Below are positions 51,501 through 59,800 of a DNA stretch of 64,000 nucleotides, in pieces (within the stretch, counting starts at the first letter, position 1; the number at the start of each line of letters is the position of its first letter). The notes beneath the pieces are model-generated. The model saw only the letters and a list, made by a program, of their open reading frames with translations. It had not been told where the DNA came from and searched no databases. Position numbers and translations under genes: made by a program. Source of the DNA: Xanthomarina sp. F1114 (GTDB lineage: Bacteria; Bacteroidota; Bacteroidia; Flavobacteriales; Flavobacteriaceae); assembly GCF_026410255.1 (NCBI RefSeq), contig NZ_JAPMLL010000015.1, positions 1 to 64,000 on the forward strand, in the 5' to 3' direction.

Positions 51501-53703
51501 TCCCGATTCTAACGAGGTTCTTATCTATGATAAGAAATTAGTTTTTAACGATTTTCATTTTAGTAAAAACGAACAATCTATAGAGATAACAGATAAACTG
51601 CCAGAAGTATCAAAAGAACATATAGCCATAGACTTTAAAAATTTTAAATTAAATGAATTCTTAAGCTATTTAAATCCAGATGAAAGTTTGGCTTCAGGAA
51701 ATCTGAATGGAAATTTTATCCTTGAAGAACCATTTAGAGAGACAGGAATTGTAGCTAAAATGGATATTTCCGAATTAGAAGTTATGGATGTAAATCTTGG
51801 AACTTTAGATGTTAATGCGAAGTCTTTGGGAGGAGATACGTACGATTTTAATGCGCAATTGTCTGGCGGTGAAGTAGATTTAGATTTAATTGGAGACTAT
51901 GTTGCAAGAGAAACTGGAGCTAATATCGATTTAGACTTAAATATTCATAAATTTAATATGTCGGCTTTAACTGGTTTTTCTCAAGGTGAAATAACAGAAA
52001 CTTCTGGAAATTTCTCAGGAAATTTTAAGTTAAACGGTACCACAAAAGAACCTAAGTATTCTGGACAAATTCTGTTTAATAATGCCAATTTTAAAGTAGC
52101 AATGTTTAATTCGGCTTTCACCTTAAAAGATGAAACATTAAGCATAGATAATACGGCTATTACTATGTCTAATTTCACCATTAGAGACGAAGACTTAAAC
52201 ACTTTTGTTATGTCTGGTAAAATAGGAACCCAATCTTTTATAAATCCAACCTTCGACTTAAACATAAATGCCGAAAATTTTCAAGTATTAAATGCTACCA
52301 AAGACGATAACGATTTTCTTTATGGGAAAGCAAGTTTTAACGGTACTGCAAAAATTACTGGCGACTTGCAAGTCCCAAAAATAGACATGGATATGAAGGT
52401 TAATTCAGATACAGATCTTACCTATATATTACCATCGGCAACTGTAAATATGGAAGCTCGGGACGGAATTGTAACTTTTGTTAATAGAGAGAATCCAGAT
52501 GCTATTTTAACTAGAACTAAAGAAAAAACGGCTAGAATAACAGGTTTCGATATTAAAGCCCTTTTAAAAATAGGAAAAGAAGCAGCTGTTACCATTATTA
52601 TAGACGAAGAGACAGGAGATAATTTTAAAGTCTCTGGAGCAGGAGATTTTAATGTTACCATGAATCCAAATGGTGTTCTAAGACTTTCTGGAGTGTACGA
52701 AGTAACTTCTGGACATTACGAGCTTAATTTATACAAAATAGTTAATAGAAAATTTAACTTGGTTCCGGGAAGTAAAGTTACTTGGTCTGGAGATCCATTC
52801 GATGCCAAATTAGACGTTAAAGCAGTGTACGAAGTAGAAGCATCCACATCTTCTTTAATGGCACCTATGTATTCTGGAAGCGATCCAGCTGTAAAAGGAA
52901 AATTCCGTGAAGTATTGCCTTTCTATGTGTTTTTAAATATAGATGGAGAACTAATGGAACCAAAAATATCTTTTAATTTAGATATGCCAGAAGACGAACA
53001 AGGTGCTGTTGGCGGACAAGTTTACGGACGCATACAACAATTAAATAACCAAGAAGATGAATTAAACAGACAGGTATTTTCACTATTGGTTTTAAATAGA
53101 TTTTATCCAGACGCTGGAAGCGATGGAAGTCAAGGTGGTGTAGCCTCTATTGCCAGAGATAATTTAAACGATGCCGTTGCGGACCAACTTAATATGTTTA
53201 CCGATAAAATATTAGGTAATACAGGCTTCGAACTAGATTTTGGTTTAAATAGTTTTACAGATTATCAAGGAAATTCGCCACAACAAAGAACGCAACTGGA
53301 AGTAGAAGCCCAACAAAAATTGTTTAACGATCGGGTTATAGTTAGAGTTGGAAGCGAAGTAGATATTGAAGGAAGTAATTCTAATGGCGAAGAAACACCA
53401 ATTATTGGAAATGTAAGTATAGAATATTTATTAACAGAAAGTGGTCGCTACCGTTTAAAAGGATTTAGTAAAAACGAATTTGATAATGTTATTGATGGCC
53501 AAACTGTGGTAAGTGGTATAGCTTTAATATTTACTCAAGAATTTAATAAATATAGCGAACTTTGGGATGCCTTATTTAAAGCACAAACAGAAGAAGAAAA
53601 GAAAATAAAGGCTGAAAAGGAAGCCGAGAAAGAAGCAGCCAAAGAAAAACAAAAAGAAAAAGAAGAACGTACCGAAAAAAGTATTGAGAAAAAGAAAAGC
53701 TAA
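48589..53703 (+). CDS. tamB: TamB-like translocation/assembly module protein
   Basis: A 1704-residue AsmA/TamB-type protein that spans the periplasm as a hydrophobic groove, moving lipids or assisting outer-membrane protein assembly. One N-terminal membrane helix (about 24-44) anchors it in the inner membrane. A very long repetitive beta-strand region follows and the TamB/DUF490 domain lies at the C-terminal side (about 1250-1640). A lysine/glutamate-rich coiled tail ends the chain (about 1670-1704). The start is a TTG (MEETKNKD). The partner TamL gene begins 64 nt downstream. Confidence 0.92.
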   Translation: MEETKNKDIEQPVLAKKKRFRFLKIIGRIILGILLLLFLLILFVRSPWGQNIIVTKAVSFLSDKTKTKVEVEKLFITFDGDIQLNGLYLEDTKGDTLIYSKQLEANVPLWALIQGNGIGVDGLEWEGVRANITRKDSIEGFNFQFIIDAFATQDTTTVAVDTTSAPINLILGNLNFKNFDVVYKDAVTGIDSRYKFGKLHANMDKTDLETMTFKASSLELEDSHIKFLQTPVPPTQDSEESTMPLFSVEEFTLTNVFANYQSKADRLATTLDIKELYAEIPNIDIANQLFEVDEFSLKNSSISLKTETEKNVVTEKVDEVSENIEQDIQTFEWPTIQLVIGEIDLENNNFSYSANNEKSKKGTFNANAIELTNIHFQAEDIKLKDKIAQLHLENASLKEFSGINLNNLKFKLNATDKQLKLSNVKAALNNNSLQGNFQLDYLSLAKLISVPDQSKVAVNMPSFKVSLNDLFLFQPDLKENEYLNILSKNRITGNIKATGYLSDINLSKMIINWSDTKISANGNIQNITQIDSLVFNIPAFSAVTKRSDMVQFVKEEELGVSLPEDVELVGNASGNLNNILANATLTTSQGLATIEGNFKNSETLEFNADLAVEDYKLNELLKNEQLGTLNLKLDAQGKGDHINNLDATLNATVSSFKYNNYNVNDLKLIGDIKNGSGTISSNYKDKNLNMNLDAQVVLDSISPEAFVDLDIIGADLQALGLMQRDIKTRMKMAINFKGNSQNFDANLEVEDGVFVYDNKSYLLGKIKAMAHIKPDTTSVSFNNKMLDLVLQSNSDPQTWTASLRHHALRYFYRDETAHDSTFQGVNLKFRGNISEGSILKDVFLVNLKDLDTVNIAVDFNEKERKLTARINAPHINYNDFVVDSLAFSMDTDQEKFNFNLGFNQIKAAPFHIQKTIIEGDQVDNELSLKLLAYHKEEKLIQALSKITGTSEELRFHVLPEGLILNKTSWNVPDSNEVLIYDKKLVFNDFHFSKNEQSIEITDKLPEVSKEHIAIDFKNFKLNEFLSYLNPDESLASGNLNGNFILEEPFRETGIVAKMDISELEVMDVNLGTLDVNAKSLGGDTYDFNAQLSGGEVDLDLIGDYVARETGANIDLDLNIHKFNMSALTGFSQGEITETSGNFSGNFKLNGTTKEPKYSGQILFNNANFKVAMFNSAFTLKDETLSIDNTAITMSNFTIRDEDLNTFVMSGKIGTQSFINPTFDLNINAENFQVLNATKDDNDFLYGKASFNGTAKITGDLQVPKIDMDMKVNSDTDLTYILPSATVNMEARDGIVTFVNRENPDAILTRTKEKTARITGFDIKALLKIGKEAAVTIIIDEETGDNFKVSGAGDFNVTMNPNGVLRLSGVYEVTSGHYELNLYKIVNRKFNLVPGSKVTWSGDPFDAKLDVKAVYEVEASTSSLMAPMYSGSDPAVKGKFREVLPFYVFLNIDGELMEPKISFNLDMPEDEQGAVGGQVYGRIQQLNNQEDELNRQVFSLLVLNRFYPDAGSDGSQGGVASIARDNLNDAVADQLNMFTDKILGNTGFELDFGLNSFTDYQGNSPQQRTQLEVEAQQKLFNDRVIVRVGSEVDIEGSNSNGEETPIIGNVSIEYLLTESGRYRLKGFSKNEFDNVIDGQTVVSGIALIFTQEFNKYSELWDALFKAQTEEEKKIKAEKEAEKEAAKEKQKEKEERTEKSIEKKKS

Positions 53704-53766
53704 TTAGCTAAAGCATTTTTTTTGTTAATAAATTAGAAAACAATAGTTATAAAATTATCGAATAAT

Positions 53767-56043
53767 TTGAAATACAACTTAAAAAACATAAGTATTTATT
53801 TGTTCCTAATAGGAAGTCTTTACTCATGTGGTATTACCAAATATATTCCTGAAGACGAACGCTTATATACCGGAGCCACTTTAAAAATTGAAACAGATAC
53901 ACTTATAAAAAATGAGTCGGGTTTAAAAGCAGACTTAGAAACAGTACTACGTCCAGAGCCAAATTCTAAATTTTTAGGCATGCATCTTGGACTTTACTAT
54001 TACTATAAAAATCAAAAAGAAAAACCAGGATTCATCAATCGTTGGTTTTATAAGCAATTTGGGCAAGACCCGGTATACCAATCGGATGTGGAAACTTATG
54101 CTGTTGAAGATTTATTATTAAACCGATTAGAAAATAGAGGGTTTTTCTATAGTAGCGCATCTTCAGTAGTTGAAGAAAAAGAGAAAGAAGCTTCTGTACA
54201 ATATACGGTTAAAGTGCCAAAACCGTATAGAATGACTAGCTATCAACTGGATTCTTTTCCTGTTAGTATGAAAGAAACCATGAAGCAAATAATAACAAAA
54301 TCTCCTTTTAAAGAAAATATGCGTTTCGATTTAAATAATATGAAAAAGGAACGAAATCGGATTGATAAAGAATTAAAGAAAAAAGGATATTATAACTTTA
54401 ACAATAACTTCTTAATTTTTGAGGCAGACACCAATAGATACGATAATCGGAAATTTGATTTATTTTTAAAATTAAAAAATGAAGTACCTAAAAAAGGTTT
54501 GATTCCTTATAAAGTTTCAAAAATTAATATTTATCCAAATTACGAGGTTTCAGATTCTACAATTATTGAACCCGTAGTATATAATGACAAAGATTATATT
54601 CAAAAAGAGGAGTTCTTTAAGCCAAAATATTTAGATCCATTTATTGTATTAAAAAAAGGACAATATTACAACCCTGAGGACTCCAGAAACACTGCCAGAA
54701 GGCTATCTACCATAGGTTCTTATAAGTATGTAAACATTCAATATAAAGAGGTAGATACAGCTTCAATAGACGATTTAGGATATTTAGAAGCTAATATTTT
54801 TCTTTCGCCATTAAATAAGCGTGCGCTTAGGGCGGAACTACAAGTGGTAACCAAATCTAATAATTTTGCAGGACCAGCTTTAGAACTAACCTTAAGTAAT
54901 AGGAACTTATTTGGAGGAGGAGAAATTTTTAATATAAGTACCAAAGTCGGGTACGAAAAACAAGTAGGGGGAGACTCAAGTGCAGGTAATAGTAGTTTGG
55001 AATTAGGCCTCACCAACGAGCTTATTTTTCCAAGAGTATTATTTCCGTTTAAAATTGATAATAACTTTTTTAAATATTCCATTCCTAAAACTAAAACCTC
55101 TTTAAGTTTCGATTATTTAAACAGGACAGACCTATATGCGCTACTTTCCGGAACAGCTTTGTTTGGTTATATATGGGATGCCAACCGGTTTGTAACACAC
55201 GAATTAAACCCCATTTCTATAAACTATACCGAATTGTTTAAAACCACTCCAGAATTTGAGGAAATTTTAGATAACGATCCCTTTTTAAGACAAAGTTTTG
55301 AGCAGCAATTTATAGCAGGTTTAACTTATTCCTTTACATATAATGAAATGGTAGATACAAGAAAAAAACATCAGTTTTATCTTAACTTTACCTTTGATAT
55401 TGCTGGAAATCTTATCAGTCTTTTTGGTAAAGATCAAGGAGCGGAGCAGCCTAAAACAGTTTTTGGTTTTGAATACGCACAATATGCGAAAGCAGATATA
55501 GACTTACATTATCATTTTAATTTTGCAAAAGAACAGGTTATTGCTGCACGTATATTTGGAGGCTATGGAAAAGCCTATGGAAACTCGAGTGTTGTACCTT
55601 TTGTAAAACAATACTATTCTGGTGGTCCATATAGTGTTAGAGCTTTTAATATTCGCTCTTTAGGACCAGGAACTTATAACCCCGAAACAGATGGTGTAGA
55701 TAGTGATTATTTTGATAAAACAGGAAATATTAGACTGGAAGCAAATCTAGAATATCGTTTTCCTATTGTTTCTTTTTTAAAAGGAGCTTTATTTGTAGAT
55801 GCTGGAAATATTTGGAACTCTATAGAAAACCCAATTTATAATGGAAAAGATAAGTTTACAAGCGATTTTATAAACGAATTAGGTATGGGAGCTGGTGTAG
55901 GATTAAGAGTAGATATACAAAGTTTTGTTATCCGTTTCGATTTTGCAACACCATTTCATAACCCATCCTTACCAAAAGGAGAACGCTATAAGTTTGAACC
56001 AGATGGTACAGTTTTAAATTTTGCTATTGGTTATCCGTTTTAA
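53767..56043 (+). CDS. tamL: TamL, BamA/TamA-family outer-membrane lipoprotein
   Basis: A 758-residue Omp85-type protein. It begins as a lipoprotein (Cys21, SLYSCGITKYIPEDERLYTG), which is the mark of the Bacteroidota form TamL. POTRA-like repeats occupy about 30-400 and the 16-stranded barrel the rest. Typical late features are YYSGGPYSVRAFNIRSLGPGTY (the VRGF-like L6 loop, here VRAF) and the terminal strand ending AIGYPF. The start is a TTG. With TamB it should form a lipid- or protein-translocating module across the envelope. Confidence 0.93.
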   Translation: MKYNLKNISIYLFLIGSLYSCGITKYIPEDERLYTGATLKIETDTLIKNESGLKADLETVLRPEPNSKFLGMHLGLYYYYKNQKEKPGFINRWFYKQFGQDPVYQSDVETYAVEDLLLNRLENRGFFYSSASSVVEEKEKEASVQYTVKVPKPYRMTSYQLDSFPVSMKETMKQIITKSPFKENMRFDLNNMKKERNRIDKELKKKGYYNFNNNFLIFEADTNRYDNRKFDLFLKLKNEVPKKGLIPYKVSKINIYPNYEVSDSTIIEPVVYNDKDYIQKEEFFKPKYLDPFIVLKKGQYYNPEDSRNTARRLSTIGSYKYVNIQYKEVDTASIDDLGYLEANIFLSPLNKRALRAELQVVTKSNNFAGPALELTLSNRNLFGGGEIFNISTKVGYEKQVGGDSSAGNSSLELGLTNELIFPRVLFPFKIDNNFFKYSIPKTKTSLSFDYLNRTDLYALLSGTALFGYIWDANRFVTHELNPISINYTELFKTTPEFEEILDNDPFLRQSFEQQFIAGLTYSFTYNEMVDTRKKHQFYLNFTFDIAGNLISLFGKDQGAEQPKTVFGFEYAQYAKADIDLHYHFNFAKEQVIAARIFGGYGKAYGNSSVVPFVKQYYSGGPYSVRAFNIRSLGPGTYNPETDGVDSDYFDKTGNIRLEANLEYRFPIVSFLKGALFVDAGNIWNSIENPIYNGKDKFTSDFINELGMGAGVGLRVDIQSFVIRFDFATPFHNPSLPKGERYKFEPDGTVLNFAIGYPF

Positions 56044-56072
56044 TAATAGACCTAATAAATCAACATAAAAAA

Positions 56073-56097
56073 AAGCTCTTACAATACACAAGAGCTT
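56073..56097 (+). terminator. Terminator hairpin after tamL
   Basis: AAGCTCTT (56073-56080) and AAGAGCTT (56090-56097) are perfect 8-bp arms with a 9-nt loop and an A run ahead. It ends the tamB-tamL transcript or the leftward reductase transcript; an A-rich 5' flank favours the latter too. Confidence 0.65.
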
Positions 56098-56148
56098 CTA
56101 GGCTAAAAGAGCCCTAATTCTATAATAAAGGGTTTTTTAAAAACCTTT

Positions 56149-57204
56149 CTAGATATCGTCAAAATCTATCTTAACTGTTGGAGTTGTTGGATGCGCCTGA
56201 CAGGTTAAAGTTAAACCTTCGGCAATCTCGCCATCTGTTAAAATATTATTTTGTCTCATAGTTACCTCGCCTTCAATTACTCTGGCCAAACAACTACTAC
56301 AAATTCCACCTTGGCAAGAGTATGGAGCGTCTAAATCTTCATCTAAAGAAGCTTCTAATACAGACTGTTTTTGAGACATTTCAAAGGTGGTTTCCTCATC
56401 GTCTAAAATAACCGTAATCTTTGTTTTTCCACTGGCTACCTGGTCTTCATCCACTTCGGCAGGTTTAGCGGCTTTAAAAAGCTCGTAAAATACATTCTCT
56501 TGTGGAATGTTATGTTCGGTTAATACATCTTTTACCGTATGTATCATGGCCTCTGGACCACATAAATAGAAAGCATCAACAACTACATTTTTATGGGTGT
56601 TTTTCATTACAAAATTAACAGTGCTTTTTTCAATACGTCCAAAAATTGCATCGCCTTCATCTGCCTGGCTAAATACAAATTGAATAGAAAAACGTTCTTT
56701 ATATTGATGTTGTAAGTCTAAAAGCTCTTGCAAAAACATAGTATCCTCGGGTGTTTTATTCCCATATACAAGAATTACTTTACTATAAACCTCTTCTTCT
56801 AAAGCAGATTTAATGATACTTAATATAGGAGTAATTCCACTTCCTGCAGCAAAAGCAGCAATGTTCTTTGTCTTAGAATCGTTTGGTGTAAAAATAAAGC
56901 GACCTTTGGGTGGTGCAACTTCTATACTATCTCCAATTTGTAAAGTGTTGTTGGCATAGGCGGAAAAAGTTCCATCTGTAACTTCTTTTACAGCAACTTT
57001 TAAAGTGCCACTTTTAGGAGACGAACACAAAGAATAATCTCTGCGAATTTCGTTACCATTAATAGTGGTTTTTAATGTGATATATTGACCTGCAACAAAA
57101 GTATAAGTATCTTTTAAATTTTCAGGAACCTCGAAACTTAAAACAACGGATTTATCAGTTACTCGTAGAATATCCTTTATAGTAAGTTTATGAAAATGTG
57201 ACAT
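56149..57204 (-). CDS. PaaE-like ferredoxin reductase with 2Fe-2S domain
   Basis: A 351-residue flavin/iron-sulfur reductase. The FAD-binding domain (about 1-105) has RDYSLCSSP and a KEVTDGTFS segment. The NAD(P)-binding domain (about 105-235) has AAGSGITPILSII and LVYGNKTPEDTMF. The C-terminal plant-type ferredoxin domain (about 265-351) holds the cluster ligands Cys297, Cys302, Cys305 and Cys335 (YSCQGGICSSC, LTCQAHP). It resembles the phenylacetyl-CoA epoxidase reductase PaaE, but no paa oxygenase genes are near, so it may serve another oxygenase or desaturase. Confidence 0.92.
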   Translation of the reverse strand: MSHFHKLTIKDILRVTDKSVVLSFEVPENLKDTYTFVAGQYITLKTTINGNEIRRDYSLCSSPKSGTLKVAVKEVTDGTFSAYANNTLQIGDSIEVAPPKGRFIFTPNDSKTKNIAAFAAGSGITPILSIIKSALEEEVYSKVILVYGNKTPEDTMFLQELLDLQHQYKERFSIQFVFSQADEGDAIFGRIEKSTVNFVMKNTHKNVVVDAFYLCGPEAMIHTVKDVLTEHNIPQENVFYELFKAAKPAEVDEDQVASGKTKITVILDDEETTFEMSQKQSVLEASLDEDLDAPYSCQGGICSSCLARVIEGEVTMRQNNILTDGEIAEGLTLTCQAHPTTPTVKIDFDDI

Positions 57205-57416
57205 AATTAATATTTTTCACAAAAATAAGAAATACTGTTAGCATTTATGTTTTTGATTGTAACAAAATGTAGGTTATTATTACTAATAAAAATATAGAGG
57301 ATCTATTTAATGAATAAAAAGGAGTTTAATAAATTAAGTTTAAGAAAGCAAACTTTACTTAAATGTTTGATTCTAAATAAACTACTTGTTATTTTGTAAC
57401 CAATTATACTAACTAC

Positions 57417-58898
57417 ATGAAATTAAAACATTTTATAAGCCTGGAGTGGAAGCAATATTTTAGATCAGCTTATTGGCAAAAAAGTATGGCTTTAAATATT
57501 CTATTAGTTTTTTTAGCCCTGTATTTTGTAGTATCCTTTTTGTTTTTAGGAGTAGCCTTATATCCAATTTTAAAAGAGACTTTTCCAGATCAAGACCCCT
57601 TAGTAATTGTAAATAGTTACTTGTTTTATTGGTTTCTAACAGATATAGTCATGCGCTTTTTCTTTCAAAAACTACCGGTTATGAGTGTCAAACCCTTATT
57701 AACCTTGCCTATTAAAAGAAGGAAAGTAGTACATTATGTTTTAGGAAAATCAAGTTTTTCATTTTTTAATTTTCTTCCGCTTTTTGCAGTAATTCCTTTT
57801 GGAGTCATGCTTATTATTAATGAATATCCAATGATTTCAGTAATTTTTTGGATCCTTGCTATTCTTATAATTACCTTAATTATTAACTTTTTTAATTTTC
57901 TAATTGAAAGTTTTTCTTCAGAAAGAGAACTCTCATATGTCCCAATTATAGTCTTTGCAGGGAGTTTATATGCTATTAATTATTTCAATTTAATTTCTTT
58001 TACAACTTTGGTTTCTAATGTGGTTTCTGCAGTTTATAGTAACCCTATTATGCTTATTATTCCTATAGTTGTTCTTATTGTTTTATATCTTATTAATTTC
58101 AAGATATTAAAGAGTAAATTGTATTTAGACAGTTCTTTAAAAACAAAAACGCAAGAAGTTAAGGTTTCTAACTTAGAATGGACTAGAAAGTTTGGAGATG
58201 CAGCAACTTTTATGCAATTGGATTTAAAACTAATCTGGAGAAATAAGCGCCCAAGATCGTCTGTATTTATATTGGTTATAGGCTTGTTGTATGGTTTGTT
58301 TTTTTACCCAAATCCAACGTATCAAAATCAACCGTGGATGTTTGCCTTTGTAGGAATTTTTGTAACAGGTATATTTTTAATTAATTTCGGACAGTTTATT
58401 CCTGCTTGGGATAGTGGGTATTACAAAATGCTTATGAGCCAAAATATAAAATATAAGCAGTATTTACAATCCAAGCATACTCTAATGACCTTAAGCGTGG
58501 GTATCATGTTTATTTTAAGTATTCCTTATGCATATTTTGGTTGGGAAATTTTATTAGCACATGCTGCTGCAGCCATATATAATATTGGAATTAATACTCA
58601 TGTTATATTATTTGGAGGTGCTTTTAATCGAAAAAAAATAGACTTAAATCAACGTGCAGCTTTTAATTATCAAGGCACAGGTGCTGTACAATGGCTAATT
58701 GGAATACCAATAATGCTTGTACCATTGGCGGTTTTTGGAGCTTCATATTACTTTTTTAGTTTTGAAATAGGCTGTTTAACTTTAAGTGTACTTGGTTTAA
58801 TAGGTGTTGTATTTCATAAAAAACTTATGCAGATTATTACAGAAAAATACATCGCATCAAAATACACAATGATTCAGGCTTTTAGTCAAGAAAATTAA
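57417..58898 (+). CDS. DUF5687 family ABC transporter permease
   Basis: A 493-residue membrane protein with about ten to twelve hydrophobic helices and the opening FISLEWKQYFRSAYWQKSM typical of DUF5687. These proteins are permease partners of ABC-2-like exporters in Bacteroidota. The ATPase gene follows after 12 nt, so the pair is one transporter. No substrate is indicated. The gene is divergent from the reductase gene, with a 212-nt gap. Confidence 0.88.
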   Translation: MKLKHFISLEWKQYFRSAYWQKSMALNILLVFLALYFVVSFLFLGVALYPILKETFPDQDPLVIVNSYLFYWFLTDIVMRFFFQKLPVMSVKPLLTLPIKRRKVVHYVLGKSSFSFFNFLPLFAVIPFGVMLIINEYPMISVIFWILAILIITLIINFFNFLIESFSSERELSYVPIIVFAGSLYAINYFNLISFTTLVSNVVSAVYSNPIMLIIPIVVLIVLYLINFKILKSKLYLDSSLKTKTQEVKVSNLEWTRKFGDAATFMQLDLKLIWRNKRPRSSVFILVIGLLYGLFFYPNPTYQNQPWMFAFVGIFVTGIFLINFGQFIPAWDSGYYKMLMSQNIKYKQYLQSKHTLMTLSVGIMFILSIPYAYFGWEILLAHAAAAIYNIGINTHVILFGGAFNRKKIDLNQRAAFNYQGTGAVQWLIGIPIMLVPLAVFGASYYFFSFEIGCLTLSVLGLIGVVFHKKLMQIITEKYIASKYTMIQAFSQEN

Positions 58899-58910
58899 TA
58901 ACATATAACT

Positions 58911-59633
58911 ATGATTAACGTTGCAAACCTTACAAAGAGTTACGGAAGTAAAACCGTTTTAAAAATTGAAGACTTACAGATTCCTAAAGGACAAAGTTTT
59001 GGATTGATAGGAAATAATGGTGCCGGAAAAACAACATTCTTTAGCCTGCTTTTAGACCTTATTAGACCTAGTTCTGGACATATAAAAAGTAAAGAAGTTT
59101 TAGTGAATACCAGCGAAGATTGGAAAACATACACCTCGGCTTTTATAGATGAAAGTTTTCTAATTGGTTATTTAACTCCAGAAGAGTATTTCTATTTTAT
59201 AGGTGAACTTCGTGGACAGAATAAGGCAGATGTTGATGCTTTAATTTCTCAATTTGAAGACTTTTTCCATGGCGAAATTTTAAATCAGAAAAAATATCTT
59301 AGAGATTTAAGTAAAGGAAATCAGAAAAAGGCCGGGATTGTAGCAGCCTTAATTGGTAATCCGGAAATTATTGTTTTAGACGAACCTTTTGCTAATTTGG
59401 ACCCAACAACCCAAATCCGATTAAAAAATATACTTAAAGACCTTGCCCAGACTAAAGGAGTTACGGTTTTAGTTTCTAGTCACGATTTACTACATGTTAC
59501 AGATGTTTGCGAGCGTATTGTAGTTTTAGAAAAAGGAGAAGTTATTAAGGATTTGGCTACAAGTGATGCCACTTTAAAGGAATTAGAAGTTCATTTTTCT
59601 GGGAACGAAACGTTTATTGACAACGCTGTTTAA
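58911..59633 (+). CDS. ABC transporter ATP-binding protein
   Basis: A 240-residue ATPase of an ABC-2-type exporter. Walker A is GNNGAGKT (34-41) and Walker B is IIVLDEPFANLDP. The signature is LSKGNQKK in place of the classical LSGGQ, a variant seen in ABC-2 exporters. A switch-type LVSSHDLLHVTDVC follows, and VVLEKGEVIKD ends the core. It follows its DUF5687 permease by 12 nt. Confidence 0.95.
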   Translation: MINVANLTKSYGSKTVLKIEDLQIPKGQSFGLIGNNGAGKTTFFSLLLDLIRPSSGHIKSKEVLVNTSEDWKTYTSAFIDESFLIGYLTPEEYFYFIGELRGQNKADVDALISQFEDFFHGEILNQKKYLRDLSKGNQKKAGIVAALIGNPEIIVLDEPFANLDPTTQIRLKNILKDLAQTKGVTVLVSSHDLLHVTDVCERIVVLEKGEVIKDLATSDATLKELEVHFSGNETFIDNAV

Positions 59634-59800
59634 AGGCAGAAAACGCATAAATCAAGAATCTTATCTAAGCCTTAGGGAATTGAAGAAGTTATATTTGATA
59701 TATTTCTTTACAAATAATTCAAAAAGATGCCTTATTTTTACGGCTATACATAATATATAAAACTATTTTTAGTTTATAGTTAAACCAAATAAAATAAACG

